Shown piece after piece: positions 12,569-25,960 of a stretch of 64,000 nucleotides of DNA. Under the pieces are notes generated by a model. It did not search any database and was not told where the DNA came from. It saw only the letters and a program-made list of their open reading frames with translations. A program made the translations under genes and the position numbers. The stretch's first letter is position 1; each line of letters starts with the position of its first letter. This stretch comes from Nepenthes gracilis (lineage: Eukaryota; Streptophyta; Magnoliopsida; Caryophyllales; Nepenthaceae): positions 3,687,973 through 3,751,972 of the forward strand of contig BSYO01000011.1 in the NCBI GenBank assembly GCA_033239525.1, given 5' to 3'.

Positions 12569-13957
12569 ATATATACATAAACAAAATAGATGTGATTTAG
12601 ACAAATTTCAAAGCCGATATCCAATTTAAATCCAATCCGAATCCAAATTTAAGGCCTGATCAGCTTATAATTTGGGATAGAATTTGATAGTCGGATAATC
12701 TAATAGCATATGCAGAAGCCGAAACAACGTCGCAACAGATAGTCCAAAGATTCGGATATGAAATATACCAATGCCCAACAGATGGCAAAATCAGCAAATT
12801 TTAAATCCAAGTCTAAAATCCAAATCAAAATTCAATACAAATAAAAGTAGAGATACAAATCATACATTAAATTTGAATTTTAATTATTTAAAAACTAATT
12901 TGAGAAAGTGTTACACATAATCTCGATAACCTTAGGCAAAATCAAATACAAATTAGGCTAACATGTATAGCTATCAATGTATTCTGTGCCCGTCAATAAG
13001 GTTGCTCACTATTATTTGCCACCCACGACTTTGGGTACAATCCTTAAACTTATCAGATATATTATGACGTCTAAATATATTCTAAAGTTGAGTCAAAATA
13101 TTCAAATGGAAAGGGTCACTATAAGTCTTTCCTATCGGCGAAAAGAGATTTTCAAATAAATCTCTCCGTTGGGAGTTGGCCAAAATATCCAATATCCAAA
13201 TCGAAATGCAGTGACCACAACCCGGCACACACATGTAAAAATGCACAGCCTATATAAATTTCGTGCACATTTTCGTTACACATACTAATATAAATATACA
13301 AATATTCAATAAATTTTTCAGACCTTTAGAAATATAGTAAATCTCTAAAATCATAAAACTCACATTCAAAACCCCTAAAATTAGTCTATGAACTATACAT
13401 GCATGTCAAAAATAAATAAAACAGGTGTATAAAAATACATGTATATTAGTAAAAATTCTAAATAGTATTCAAAATAAATCAGATATTAAATCAGACCAAA
13501 GAGAAACTTTATAGATACTTGTCTTGACCTCATGCTTTGTAAATTTGAAAAAAAGATACTCCGAAATACCCGAATCGAGTATTTCTCTGCCACTATCGCA
13601 CGCGCTATGCGCTTAACCGCGGCTTTGCCCCCTTCTCTCCTCTCTACGCGGCTTCTGCCGCCCACCACCCCGGAGCCACCTCCTCACCGCACATCGCCGT
13701 CGTGGCTTCTCCTAGCACGAAACCCTCGAGCCGTTGGGGCGCAACTCGCCATTGACATGTACGGCCGCCGTCGACACCCAGCGTCATCTCCTCACCACAT
13801 CTGTCAGCCTTCCCGGTCCCAAAACTCGGGCCGGCAGCCTGTGCTGCCTCCTCGTGCCGACATTCTCTCTCTCCTCTTTCTCCCCTCTTCTACTTCCTCT
13901 TCTCTCTCCCGAACCCCCATCTTTATCCTTGAGTTGCTTCTCTTTTTCTTTTTTTCA

Positions 13958-13996
<39 letters not shown>

Positions 13997-14196
13997 GTTA
14001 TTGTTATTATTATTATTATTATTTTAAAATTTAAACCGGTATTCGGGTGATAATACAAGCACACCTCAAGCGTCAACCCGACTGATCCAAGTATCCGGCC
14101 AAATTTTATAACATTTAATTAAATTTTTTCATATCCAAATTACCCAAAATCACAATTAATATTAAATTAACTCAAAAGAAAATCCGAGATATTACA
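11832..14196 (-). repeat. 5' LTR (by element orientation) of the 5578-14196 element
   Basis: Starts TATCATGAATTC (a mutated TGTCACGAA end) and ends GATATTACA. It is homologous to 5578-7971 throughout. It carries a (TA)n microsatellite at about 12515-12567 and a TTA/TTG tract at 13955-14022. The primer-binding site sits just outside its left edge at 11817-11827. Confidence 0.85.
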
Positions 14197-14201
14197 CAAC
14201 T

Positions 14202-14835
14202 GCCATAGCAGGGAGCCCCATGATTGCGTCAAAGGAGGAAGGAATCCGCCAGCCAACCACTATTGCCTTATTCGGTCCCCACAATATTTGGATAGCCCAA
14301 CAGCTAGCTGTCACTAGCTAAGGAAAGCTGCACCTACTTCCCATGCTATAAATACCCTTTCATCCCAATAGAAGGGGACCCGCCTGGACACAACAAAAAA
14401 GATCCACTACAATCAAGCCCTAACAACAATCTTGCCGCCTCCATCAAGCATCCCAGTGACCCTAGGATGTTCGCTTGGAAAATCACCAAAGATGCTCCCT
14501 GCCGTGTGCATCTCTCTCTCTAAGCTGCTCTCCTTTAAGCACATCGTCTGGAGCCCTGACCTCCAACTAAACACTCAGTTCCCTCATTTGTGCATTCTTT
14601 TACATCATTTTTAGCTTCTATCTTTCTTTTCTTACAAAAAAATTTTTGATTTTAGCGTCAGAGAATATACCGGGGAGTAAATCCCACAAATCTTTTGACA
14701 TTTTCTTTAATCATTATGCTGTGCGGGATCGATGTTTAAGGCGATAGAGATTAAACAAGCTTCAGATCAACCCGACGCGAAGATCCGACCGGTCGCGCCC
14801 TATTCCTTACAATAACTGGATTTGGGGACAACTCA
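14202..14835 (+). repeat. Tat-like 5' LTR, second part
   Basis: Continues the LTR begun at 5276 and matches 39211-39900 (shared GAATCCGCCAGCCA, CACTATTGCCTTATTC, CATCCCAATAGAAGGGGA). A TATA-like CTATAAATACCC lies at about 14344-14355, the likely start region of the element's transcript. The LTR ends GGGGACAACTCA at 14835. Confidence 0.85.
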
Positions 14836-14851
14836 TTGGTGCCGTCTGTGG
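14836..14851 (+). promoter_or_regulatory. Primer-binding site and leader start of the Tat-like element
   Basis: TTGGTGCCGTCTGTGG follows the LTR end directly. This conserved leader of Tat-type elements is where tRNA-primed minus-strand synthesis starts. The same motif, slightly changed, lies beside the left-edge LTR at 1043-1058. Confidence 0.75.
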
Positions 14852-14906
14852 AAACAACTAAAAAGTCTAATCACCACATTCGTATGAAAAACAAAATGAT
14901 CAACAC

Positions 14907-15560
14907 TTGAGCTTAAGTCAACACACCAGTCAGAGAAGCCACCTCACATGGCAAAGACCCTCTGCAGGTAGCCGTGTGGACGAGCATCTGGACCCATGGG
15001 TACGCACTCTTGCGATGCAGATTGACGACATATCGAAAGTCATCCAAACCATCTGTGTGCACATGGACAAAGATTTGAAAGGGGGCTCCCGCCTCCACCT
15101 CGCAGACTACGATGTCTAAACGGAAGGGCAGGGGAAGAAGCTCCCCACCAAGAAAACCCATTGGCTTGGTGACCTCGAAACTCAAGCGGCCTTGAGCAAT
15201 AGGGCCCCATTACCCTAGTTCTCCTCCAGCCAAAGGGAGGAAAAGCACGTGTGGCTTCTGAGCTACCTCCAGCAGAAGAGAGACAAAAGTCTAAAGTGCT
15301 TCTTGGACCATTTTGCCATCGATACTCGGAAGGTATCTCGGCTAACCAATGAGGTGAAATTGAGTACTTTCATATCAACCCTGTAACTGAATGATTTCTT
15401 CAAAATCCGCAGACCTTCCGGAAGGTTAAGGCCATCGCCTGCGCCTACATAACCATAGAAGAAGCCAATGAAGTGAAGCAAGCGGAGCGCAAGGACCATC
15501 CCTTTGAGGGACTAGTCGACGGACGAAGGAACGGAGACAATAACCATTCCTAAAAGCATC
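14907..15560 (+). pseudogene. Gag of the Tat-like element, degenerate
   Basis: A short frame (14907-15119) is followed, across frameshifts, by the typical C-terminal gag pattern at about 15290-15500: a FDHFAIDTRKVSRLTNEVKLSTFIS stretch in which the LTNEV...FI pattern is recognisable, then AYITIEEANEVKQAERK. The position between the primer site and the protease supports the call. Stops and shifts rule out function, and no zinc knuckle is visible. Confidence 0.6.
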
Positions 15561-15886
15561 AACGGAGTGAGTTAGGCACCCGAAAGGAGTACCAACCCTT
15601 AAATCTGACTCCTCTGAACGATACTCGTACAAATATCTTGATACAAATTTGGAATAAAAAATTCTTGAAGTAGTTGAAGGAGCTGAAGGACCCAAAGGGA
15701 GAAGACTAGTCGAAATATTACATGTATCATTAGTCTGTGGGTCATAGTATTAAGGACTACCGTACGCTACAGGAAAAGATAGAAAACCTAGTACAAAAGG
15801 GACACCTCACACTATTCCTGCAAAGATCCGGACAGGTCTCCTATGTAGAAAACAGAGCCGAAATCTAGCGGCCGAGGAATTGAGTT

Positions 15887-16460
15887 GTGGCCAGGGTCAT
15901 TAACATGGTGATAGTGCAACTAGGGAAGAACAATGCCCTAGATCGCCCAAAGACGGCAATTGGTAGCAAGAGGCCAAGGGTAGGAGTTAGAAATGATATT
16001 ATTAGTTTTGACGGCGAAGATATGACCCACATAATAACTCTCCACTCTGATTCCCTAATTGTATCCATACTCGTTTTGGATGGTGTCATAGACTACCAAC
16101 TCAAACGAGTCTTTTATTGATAATAGAAGTTCCTACAGTTTGCTTTACTTGATGCGTACTTTAAATTGGGGCTGAAGAGGAATAGCATAATGTTGATCGA
16201 GGGACCTCTATATGGATTAGACAATAAGCCAACACCCATCAAAGGTGCCATTCAGCTGGAAGTCATGCTGGGGGTTTATTCGAGGACGACCTCTAGAATG
16301 CTCACATTCTTGGTAGTAGATCTTTCATCTGTCTACAATGTCATCCTAGGAAGACCATGCTTGACCACCTTCGGGGCAATAACGTCGATCCCGCACTTGA
16401 GGATGAAGCTTCCTACCCCATGCGGCGTAGGGGAGGTCCTCGGCGACCAAGTGACCGACT
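15887..16460 (+). pseudogene. Aspartic protease region of the Tat-like element, degenerate
   Basis: Two frames (15887-16120 and 16166-16462) bridge a frameshift. The first has the lead-in ISFDGEDM...HSDSLIVSILV. The second ends with the conserved FLVVD...YNVILGRPCL...THMKLPTP-like tail (here SIPHLRMKLPTPCGVGEV). At the shift, near 16105-16125, the active site reads IDNRSS instead of the usual D-T/N-G-S-S, so the catalytic glycine is lost. Confidence 0.72.
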
Positions 16461-16639
16461 GAACTTGCTACCTATCTTAGGTCACTTAGGCGCCTCCCAA
16501 CCAACCAATCGAAGATCTCGACTTCTACGATAAAACTACCCTGCTGCAAGGCCAGCCTGGCAAGTCCATGGACTGATTGCCCTTGGACCTCGGTGACTAA
16601 GAGAAATGTATACAAATCGAGAGTTCCTTATCGGAATCC

Positions 16640-17581
16640 CTTTATAACCAGTAGATAGGCTTTCTCCAATAAAATTTCAATGTCTTCGCTTGGACACCCG
16701 CAAACATGTCAAGATACGACCAAAGTAATGGTCTACAAATTGGGCCTCGATCTCATTCATAAACTTGTCTGACAGAAGCGAAGGAACCACTCCATTGAAA
16801 AACTGATCGCTATCCGCAATGAGGTGAAAAAGATGCTCGACATAGGATTTATCAGGAAATCTAGTACCCGAACTCAATATCCAATGTGGTCCTCGTCAAG
16901 AAAAGCAATTGAAAGTAGAGGATGTGCGTTTACTTCATCGACATGAATAAGGTGGGTCCGAAGGACAATTTTCCACTACCGAGAATCGACCTGCTAGTGA
17001 ACTCCATGTCCATCCACGAACTACTAGTTTCATAAATGCTTACTCAGGTTACAATCAGGTTTCGATAAACATAGAGGACGAGGAGAACACATCGTTCATG
17101 ACAGACTAAAGAATGTATTGCTATATGGTCATGCCCTTCGAATTGAGGAATGTTGGCGTGACGTACCAGTGACTTCTAAACAAGATGTTCGAAACACAGA
17201 TTTTTCAGTATATGAAAGTGTATATGGACGATATGCTCGTTAAGAGAAAATCCATCGATGACCATATCTGCGACCTCTACGAGGCATTTAGACTCCTCTG
17301 GACGCATCACATAAAGCTGAATTTGGCTAAGTGTGCGTTCGGTGCGACTTCTAAGAAATTCTTGAGTTTCATTGTCTCGTAATAGGGGATCAAGCCAAAT
17401 TTTGAAAAGATAAAGGCGATCCTCGACATGAATTTGCTTCGAACTATGAAGGAAGTCCAGAAGCTCACCAAGAGACACGGCCACTCTCTTGTTTCTTGGC
17501 AAAATCTACAAAAAAATACCTGCCCTTCTTCAAAGCTTTTAGGGCAACGAAGACTGCTAGCTTCCAATTGATAGTCAGCTG
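16640..17581 (+). pseudogene. Reverse transcriptase of the Tat-like element, interrupted by an insertion
   Basis: Fragments follow Ty3/gypsy RT order: an MLDIGFIRKS-type segment near 16830-16870, VYFIDMNK near 16925, then the frame at 17185-17382 with VYMDDMLVKRKS (catalytic YMDD intact, 17221-17232) and LNLAKCAFGATSKKFLSFIVS. A further segment to 17581 ends S-C-E. At that codon the element at 17587-25959 enters; the frame resumes with A-A-F-Q at 25965. Several internal stops are present. Confidence 0.78.
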
Positions 17582-17586
17582 TGAAG
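17582..17586. repeat. Target-site duplication TGAAG, left copy
   Basis: TGAAG here pairs with TGAGG at 25960-25964, one transition apart. Deleting the insertion and one TSD copy restores the RT-RNase H reading S-C-E-A-A-F-Q, independent support for the boundary. Confidence 0.8.
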
Positions 17587-17587
17587 T

Positions 17588-20032
17588 TGTAATATCCAAA
17601 TCCCAATTTAGATTATTTTAATATTTATTATCATTTTGGGTATTTCGAATGTGGTAAAAAATAAATTATTATATTCTGAAATTTTTGGAAACAATCGGGA
17701 TTTTAGAGTGGCACCCGAGATACGCCCGTATTATTATTCGAATATCAAATTGGGTTTCGGATTAAAAGAAAAAAAAGGAAATTGAATATATATATATATA
17801 TAAGAAAAAAAAGAAAAGACAAAAGAATGGGAAAAAGGTAATCGGGAAGAGAGAAGAGGGAAGAGAAAAGAGAGGGGAAGGAGGGTTTCGGCCGCAAAGA
17901 AAAAAGAGGAGAGAGAGGAGATCGGCGTGGCGGTGGAAGGCGGCCATGACGGTGGTCGCAGGTGAGGCTGTAGCCGGTTGCGGTCGTAACGGCGTGGTGC
18001 AGGCAGCAGCGTGGCAGCGCAAGTAGCGCTGGAGAAGGGACGCGTCGAGGAAAGAGAGGGAGGCTTGCCGGGGAAGGAAGCGGCAGCGATGGTGGTCGTG
18101 GATGACGTTGCGGCGGCCGCTGGCTAAGGCAGTGAGGCATGGTGCGAGCTGTGCGCAAGGGAGAAGCCGCGCGAGAGAGAGAAGGTTGCGACGGGAGAGA
18201 GAGGGCGACGCCAGGAAGGCCAACGATAGTCACACAGGGCAACAGTAGTTGCCGGTGAGGCAGCGCGGTGGTGGAGCAACGGCGGAGGACTGCGGCAAAG
18301 CGGCAATGGCACAGTGGCCGTACGCAGAGAAGAGAGGAAGGGCAGTGGTAGAGGCGGGAGAAAGAAAGGCACAAATCGGGTGCTTTGAGACATCCTTTCT
18401 TCAGATCTGTGGAGTTTAAAATCGAGGCAAGTATCCTCTAACCCTATTCTTGATCTGATTTAATTTTTGATATATTTTTACTATTGTGGAAGATTTTACT
18501 AACATGAATATATTTTTATATACACCCAATTCATTAATTATGTACATGCATATATGTTTTATCGGTTGTGCGATAATTTTACATTGGTATTTATAATTTA
18601 GAGGGTTTTCGAAAACCCGGATGATATACATGTATATTTGTGTATCCATATATTGTGGAATCATAAATCAGGCTTTGTATTAATCATACATGCTGTCGGG
18701 GGCGGGGTCACTACGGGACCATGGTGGTCCGAGACCCGAGGGGTTGTTTATGTGATCCGAGGCTTGAGATATTGGTACCGCTTCCGACGGGAGGCTTAGT
18801 CCCGGACGGGGACGTATATGATAGGCTACTTCCACCAAAAGGAAGTTTGAGACGTTTAGTAACTGACCTATCCCATCGTGTATTTAAATGAGAACCATCG
18901 TAAGAAATTGACGGAACTAATATATTCGGACATCCTAATAAATAACTAAAATTTAAAATTGCACCCAAAATCGCGGGTGATAAAATATAGTGAGTAAGTT
19001 TCTAATCTATGGGAGACAGAGTACATGGACGACCTTGAGCTACTGGCCTAAATCGTAGTCGATATATTTGTGGTTACCAGACGAGGATAACCCTTCATCA
19101 CGTTGGTATTATTTATCTTTGGTTCTTCGATTTTGTGCATACTTTGTAGTTTTTCATACATTTGGGTGGAGAATGATTTTAAGATACACTAATTGGCTCA
19201 CAGTTAGGCGATAGGAATGTCTCGTACGTATAAATATGATAAACTCGAAACGTGTTTTGATTTATGTTTTAGTTCCGGCGGTCTTCTCTTGATTTCTGCA
19301 TTATTATATTTAGATCCGGACAATGGTATGTGTCCTACAGGGATGTGGTGACAGTTGTGGCCTATGTGACCTCAGATCATATAATATGATATCGTTTATG
19401 AGATTTTATCAAATCGTTATTTATTATGAATATGTCCTAGAGGGATTATTTGATACGGACGATGATTTAGTACGAGACATCTCCTCAGTGTTTAGGGATT
19501 TCACGGACATTGTGTTTTGTTTTACATAATTGCTATATGATATCCCTGTTTCTAATTTATGTGTACCATTTTATACGATGATAATACTTACTGAGTTTTA
19601 GGCTCATATTTTCATATGTTATCTCTTCAAACTAGTGACATGGATACGCTTACAGGAGTTCGAACGCGATTTGATGCGACAGATCTCTATCGGTGAATAG
19701 AAATGTTCATATTAGGTATGTTTCAAATCTCAAGAATATTATATGATTGTGTTTATGGTCAGAAGATGGCCCTGATCCTTGTATGGGATATATTAGAGTT
19801 ATTACATTATATCGATGAGTTATTATGTTCAGTACCTCCCTTACGATTGTGGATAGCATATTGTATATTATATTTGTCTGGATTTATATTCGAAGAGATC
19901 TTGTACGTGTTTTATTATATCAGATCCTGTATGTATATGACTGTCATACCCGAGTTAGATTTTTATGGTTGATGAAAATATTATTATTAATTTTATTTTG
20001 ATTTACATATATTGTATTCCTGAGTCGTGACA
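17588..20032 (+). repeat. 5' LTR of the 17587-25959 element
   Basis: Runs TGTAATATCC to GTCGTGACA and matches 23491-25959 over its whole length. It begins with a purine-rich A/G segment, then a GC-rich block at about 17930-18330 that gives long spurious frames on the minus strand, then AT-rich sequence with the conserved CACCCAAAATCGCGGGTGA block near 18962-18980. Confidence 0.85.
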
Positions 20033-23000
20033 GATGTGATATCAGAAAAAAGGTCATAAGGAGAGGTATTTTTGGGTTATCTTGGGTTAGAAATTGATCG
20101 AATATTTGGCGTGATAAGTGCAGCCTATGGCGAAAAATAAAAGTTTGAGTTATAAATGTTTGAATTCAAATAGAGAAGTCGATTAATAGGATATGATAAG
20201 TCACGCAAGCAACGTAATGGGTGATTCAATCCAGCAGCCATATGAGAGTTTGGTTGCTATGTGAAGAGTGATTTGTTAGGGGCAAGATGGAGTGCCCTTC
20301 GAATGATTTTTGGGATATTTAATCTCAATTAAGGTTTAAATTGTGCTTTAGAAAGTGGAAGAGCTGTTTGAGATTTTTTATAGTTCAGATGATGTTCTAT
20401 CCATTGCCATAAGTTGGACAGTGAGGCAAGCTAGTGTAGGCTTCTCTACGCTGTATTTCACTTCTTGTGATATTTTTGTGGAGGCAATTTTTAGGAGTCA
20501 CTCTTTATTTGGTATTCGGGATAGTCAGAAAGGTGAATTTAGTTGGTGATGGTACGGGAATAAGTTTGTGGCCTTTGAGATTGTATGTAAATATTGTATG
20601 CTTTCCTAATTTCTAGAATGAGTTTTGAGGAAGTCTACCCCTGATGGGTAAACCTTTGATCTGTTAAGATTATAGACTCCAGTATTCGATTTGGGTCTGT
20701 AGATATAAATAATTGGCTGATCTAATTTTATTTGAGATGCCGGACTTTGATATAATATTAGGAGTGATTTGATTGGCAAATTGCCATATTAGTATAGATG
20801 ATTTCAGTAAGAATATTCTGATTTGTAATATGGGTTATGAATGTTGAATTTGAGGAAAAGTCGATTGAAAGACGATAAAATTGATATCATTGTGCCTGCA
20901 AGTTATCTAATGAGAATGTGTTCCGAGTTTAGTTGGCATAAGTGGCCACATCTGAGAGTTATTCTGTGGTCATTAAAAATTTTCTCATTATATGATAATT
21001 CGAGGCTATTTCTTAGGGGAGAGAATTAGTCTAAATTATCTTCTGATCGGTAATTGAGGTTGTTGTTAAGGTTATATCGAGAGTGACATCGATTTCGATG
21101 ACTCTGCATAGAATCGATAAGGTATTGGCCGATTGCCTTGCCGTGGGGTGTTTAATGTCTTTGGGATAAGTTAGATGAATCGATGAGGTTATCTATGAAT
21201 CTTTGAAAATTTAATTCGTTTGGAGAATGAATCATTTGATAAGCAAATACTGGAAATTGATAGGTAATTTGTTTGATTAATAGCTAGGGCTCAATATTTT
21301 CTAAATCGATCTGCATTCGGAGTATAGTCAATTAGGTTGATCGGGAGATTGTGCCGGAGGTAGCCTTCAAGATAAAGGTACAGTCGTTGTGAACTTCGGT
21401 GGTATTTTGGGTTAGTGATTTCGTTGACATCTTTTATGAATATTATGAATCGAATCTTTCGGCCGTATTTGGGTCGGTTTTGTGATGGCTTGGTCGATAT
21501 TTTGATTTGTTCAAAGAATTTATGTTGGGCATAAGGTCCGTCCAAGGACTGTGTCATGACTGTGAAAGGTAGTCAACTGTTTGCCCATTTGGGGAGATAT
21601 GAGTTTGGTTGGAAGTAGTGTTATTTGGGGCATGTTTCTTTGATGGTATGTTTGTGGATCTGTAGAAGACTGAAGTAGTGGCCAGTTGGGATAGGTCATT
21701 GTTTGTCGCAAAGATGCGTGATTTCTTGGGTCTCGTTGAATCTGTTAAGCAATTTATTGAGGATTCTTCAAGAATTGTAGCTTCCGTGGACCATTTGGCT
21801 CAGAAGCGGTTGGTGTTCGTTGGAATTGTGAGGGAAATTTTCAGGAAATGAATGGCGGATTATCGACAATGTCGATTTGGTCGATCCCCAATGGATCAAG
21901 TTAATCTGTCATAGGTTGTAATACTTTCGAGGAAGATTTGATGTTGCATTCTGATACAGCGCATTCGGGTGATTACCTATGGGTTACGACGATTGAATAT
22001 CTATGATCAAGGTTACTCCACTTATGGCTTCGAGTTAGCAGTTGAGATCTTTCCTTTTGAGGACTTAGAAATATTATTTGCTTGGAGATAGATGCAGTTC
22101 AATTTGATTATAAAGGTTTGAGAAAATTATTTCAGAAAAGGAGTTAATCATGTGGCAATATAAGTGGGTGGATCGCTTAAGGGCTGTGATGGTGAATTTC
22201 AATGTCAGTAAATAAGGAGAATATTATTGACGATGTTTTGGGTCGAAAGTCTTCAGATTTGATGTGGCGATAATAAAAAGTCTAGTGATTAATCTTAGTG
22301 CAGCGGAAGCATGTGGGTCCATAATCCTCAGTTGTAAAATTCATTTTGGATTTTTAGGTCGTGAATCTAATTTGAAATATGGTTTGAGGACATTGATTAT
22401 GTAGATGTTTTGTTGAGTCCTGTGATTTTGAAAAAATGGCAACTTCGATTAGATTAGCCTGAAATCTCACGGAGTAGAAGAAAATTTTTATAAACAAAGT
22501 GGTAGATAGGTAGATCCATTCTCAGCCTATACATTTGTTGTTCACGATCAGAGTTGCATTAGGAGTTTGCATTATAATGTCTTCTGTCTTTGTTTTGAGT
22601 GCAGAAGCTATAGAGTCGGTGAATAATCCCTACTAGGATTGGGCTTTGAGCCAAGCTCTTATCTGTAAAAGAAGCTTTTGTGAAGATAAGAAGTAAAGAT
22701 CTTTTTGTTTGAGCGGTCATGAAGTTGGACGCAATCAAGAATGTTGTAAGGTATTCTAATTTTGAGGCCATTGATTACAATGTGAAGCACATGATCAATC
22801 AAAGTTACGTAGTGAAAGTATGTTGATTCACAGTTATCGGTCACAAAATTTGATTTGAGGATTGAGATCAGATTTACTGTTTGATTGGATGATCGAGAAG
22901 GGTGGTCAAATATTTCTGAAAGCATCATGTAGAGAAAAATCTTATGTTTCGGGGGCCAATGATAGATTTAGGCCATGGTTCGATTGGCCCGTTGAAGTTT

Positions 23001-23490
23001 TGCAACAAATTGGAGAGGTGGCCAACATATTGGCGTTGCCTCAAGTATGACAGAATCATTATGTTGTGTTTTGTGTTTGTATGTTGAGAGAAATATGGGT
23101 TGATATTGGCATGTGATCGAGTATGAATTATTACTAATTTTGATGAGCTATTTTATGCAAGGATTTCGACTCTAATTTTTGAGGAAAAAGGGATCAAGTG
23201 TTTAGAAATAGCTCAACCATTTTGGTTACGATGTTTTTGAAAAATCTTTCGATTGAGAAAATTTGTTTATGATCTGTTCCACGTGATTGAGTTTGAGTCA
23301 TTGAAAATTTGTGATAATTAATCGTATATTGGGGTTTTGGTTTCGATATTGGGACAGAATGATCAGGCATTGAGGATCAGATTTTGGATGAATATTTTGA
23401 TTGAGATTAAGTTCGGAAGAATTATCCTTATCTGCTTAAGGATTAATGTGCGTAAATTTCGAGGATGAAATTTTTATAAGGAGGAGAGAG
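20033..23490 (+). pseudogene. Degenerate gag-pol remnant of the plus-strand Ty3/gypsy element
   Basis: Only pieces are readable. RNase H end: EKELIMWQYKWVDRLRAV at about 22137-22200, followed by a changed DDVLGRKSS-like motif. Integrase C-terminal region: a frame ending EVLQQIGEVANILALPQV at about 22993-23048, then CMLREIWV near 23080, the counterpart of the VSMLRKYV motif. The pol end has the family's CGAGGATGAAATTTTTATAAG sequence before the polypurine tract (about 23459-23479). Upstream (20040-22100) I recognise nothing firmly, so gag and most of RT are deleted or too decayed. Confidence 0.68.
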
Positions 23491-25959
23491 TATAATATCT
23501 AGATCCCAATTTAGCTTATTTTAATATTTATTATTTTTTTGGGTAATTCGAATGTGGTAAAAAATAAATTATTATATTGTGAAATTTTTGGGAACAATCA
23601 AAATTTCGGAGTGGCACTCAAAGTGTGCCCGTATTATTATCTGAATATCTAATTAGATTTGGGATTAAAAGGAAAAAAAATTAAATATATATATATATAA
23701 TATATCAAAGAAAAAAAAGAAAAGAGAAAAGAATGGAAGAAAGGTCATCAGAGAGAGAGAAGAAGAGAGGAGGAAAGAGAGGGGAAGGAGGGTTTCACCA
23801 ACAGAGAAGAAAAGAGGTGGAAGGAGAGAGAGCAGATCGGCGCGGCAGTGGAAGGCGGCGACGACGGTGGTTGCAGGTGAGGCCGCAGCTAGTTGAGGCG
23901 GCATCGGCGGCGGGGTGCGGGCAGTGGCGCGGTAGCGCGAGTAGCGTCGAAGAAGGGACACGTCGAGGAAAGAGAGGAAAGCTCACCAGGGAAGGAAGCG
24001 GCGGCGATGGTGGTCGCAGATGACGTTGCGGCGGCCGCTGGCTGAGGCAGTGTGGCATGGTGTAAGCCGTGTGAAGGGGAGAAGCCGCGTGGGAGAGAGA
24101 AGGTTGCGACAGGAGAGATTGGGCGACACCGGGAAGGCCGACGACGGCCACGCAAGGCAGCAGCGGTTACCGGTGAGACAGCGCGGTGGTGGAGCAATGG
24201 CAAAGGAGCGGCGGCGGAGGACCACGGCAAAGCGGCAACGGCGCGGTCGCCATTCGCAGAGGAGAGAGGAAGGGCAACGGGAGAGGCAGGAGGGAGAGGC
24301 ATAAATCGGATGCTTCGGTACATCCTTTATTCAGATCTGTCGAGTATAAAGTCGAGACAAATATCCTCTAATCCTATTCTTGGTCTGATTTAATTTTTGA
24401 TATATTTTAACTATTGTGGGAGATTTTAATAACATGCATATATTTTTATATACACCCAATTTATTAATTATGTACATACATGTATGTTTTATCGATTGTG
24501 CGGTGATTTTACACTGATATTTATGATTCGAAAGGTTTTCAAATACCCGGATGATATATATATATTTGTGTATCCGTATATTGTGAAATCATGAATCAGA
24601 TCTTACATTAATCATGCATGCTGTCGGGAGTAGGGTCACTATGAGACCATGGCGGTCCAAGACCCGAGGGGTCGTTTATGTGATCTGAGGCTTGAGATAT
24701 TGGTACCTCTCCCGACGGGAGGTTTAATCCCGAACGGGGACGTATATGATCGGCTACTTCCGTAGGAAGGAAGGTTGAGACGTTTAGTAGCTGACCTGCC
24801 CCACCGTGTATTTAAATAAAAACCATCATAATAAATTGACAGAATTAATATATTCAAACGTCCTAATATATAATTAAAATTTAAAGTTGCACCCAAAATT
24901 ACGGGTTGTAAAATATAGTGAATAAGTTCCTAATTTATGAGAGACATAGTATATGGATGACCTTGAGCTACTGGCATAAATCATAGCCGATATAGCCGTG
25001 GTTACTGGACAATGGTAACCCTTCCTCAAGTTGGTATTATTTATCTTTGATTCTCCGATTTTGTATATACTTTGTAATTTTGCACGTATTTTGGTGGAGG
25101 ATGATTTTGAGATACACTAATTGTCTCACAGTTGGACAAAAAGAATGTCTCGTACGTATAAATGTGATAAACTTGGAACGTATTTTCATTTATATTTTAG
25201 TTTCGGCGGTCTTCTCTCAATTTCTGTATTATGAGATTTAGATCCGGACAATGATATTTGTCCTACAGGGATGTGGTGACGGTTGTGGCCTATGTGACCT
25301 CGGATCATATGATATGATATCGTTTATGAGATTTTACCGGATCATTATTTATTATGAATATGTCCCAGAGGGACTGTTTCATACGGACGATGATTTAGTA
25401 TGGGATATCTCCTTGGTTTTCAGGGATTTCACAGACATTGTATTTTACTTTACGTGATTGCTATATGATATCCCTGCTTCTGATTCGCGTGTACCGTTTT
25501 ATACGATGATAAAACTTGCTGAGCTCTAAACTCACGTTTTTATATTTTATCCCTTCAAACTAGTCGTACGGATACGCTTACAAGAGTTCAGACGCAATTT
25601 CATGCGGCAGATCTCTATCGGTGAATAGAAATGTTCATATTGGATATGTTTCAAATCTCGAGAATGTTATATGATTGTGTTTATAGTCGGATGATGGCCC
25701 TGATCTTTGTATGGGATATATTAGAATTATTGCATTATATCGATGAATTATTATGATCAATACCTCCCTTGCAATTGTGGATAGCATGTCGTGTATTATA
25801 TTTGTCCGAATTTATATCCGACGAAATCTTGTGTAGATTTTATTATATTGGGTCCTGTGTGTGTATGATTGTCACACCCGGATTGGGTTTTTATGGTTGA
25901 TGAAAATATTATTATCGATTTTATTTTGACCTGCATATATTGTATTCTTGGGTCGTGAC
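23491..25959 (+). repeat. 3' LTR of the 17587-25959 element
   Basis: Starts TATAATATC (TG end mutated to TA) and ends GGTCGTGAC. It is the direct-repeat partner of 17588-20032. The GC-rich block at about 23800-24300 holds overlapping open frames on both strands that are compositional, not genes. Numerous transitions separate the two LTRs, as expected after long methylation-driven decay. Confidence 0.85.
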
Positions 25960-25960
25960 T

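Larger units (their letters stand above)
5578..14196 (-). mobile_element. Ty3/gypsy retrotransposon with long LTRs, minus strand, degenerate
   Basis: Two LTRs of about 2.4 kb (5578-7971 and 11832-14196) flank 3.86 kb of internal sequence, with perfect CAACT TSDs. On the minus strand the order is LTR, primer site TGGTATCAGAG (11817-11827, initiator-Met tRNA), gag relics, protease-RT linker, RT, RNase H/integrase relics, polypurine tract (about 7972-7985), LTR. Long LTRs, this primer site and pol order suggest a Tekay/Del-like chromovirus; no chromodomain was seen, so the lineage is tentative. Many stop codons show that it is dead. Confidence 0.85.
17587..25959 (+). mobile_element. Ty3/gypsy retrotransposon with long LTRs, plus strand, degenerate
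   Basis: LTRs of about 2.45 kb lie at 17588-20032 and 23491-25959. The primer site is TGATATCAGA at 20037-20046 (mutated initiator-Met site) and the polypurine tract is AAGGAGGAGAGAG at 23478-23490. The 3.46-kb internal region is shorter than a full gag-pol and is riddled with stops. Its LTR is related to, but clearly different from, that of 5578-14196 (shared blocks on opposite strands). The element sits in the RT of the Tat-like host. Confidence 0.85.
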
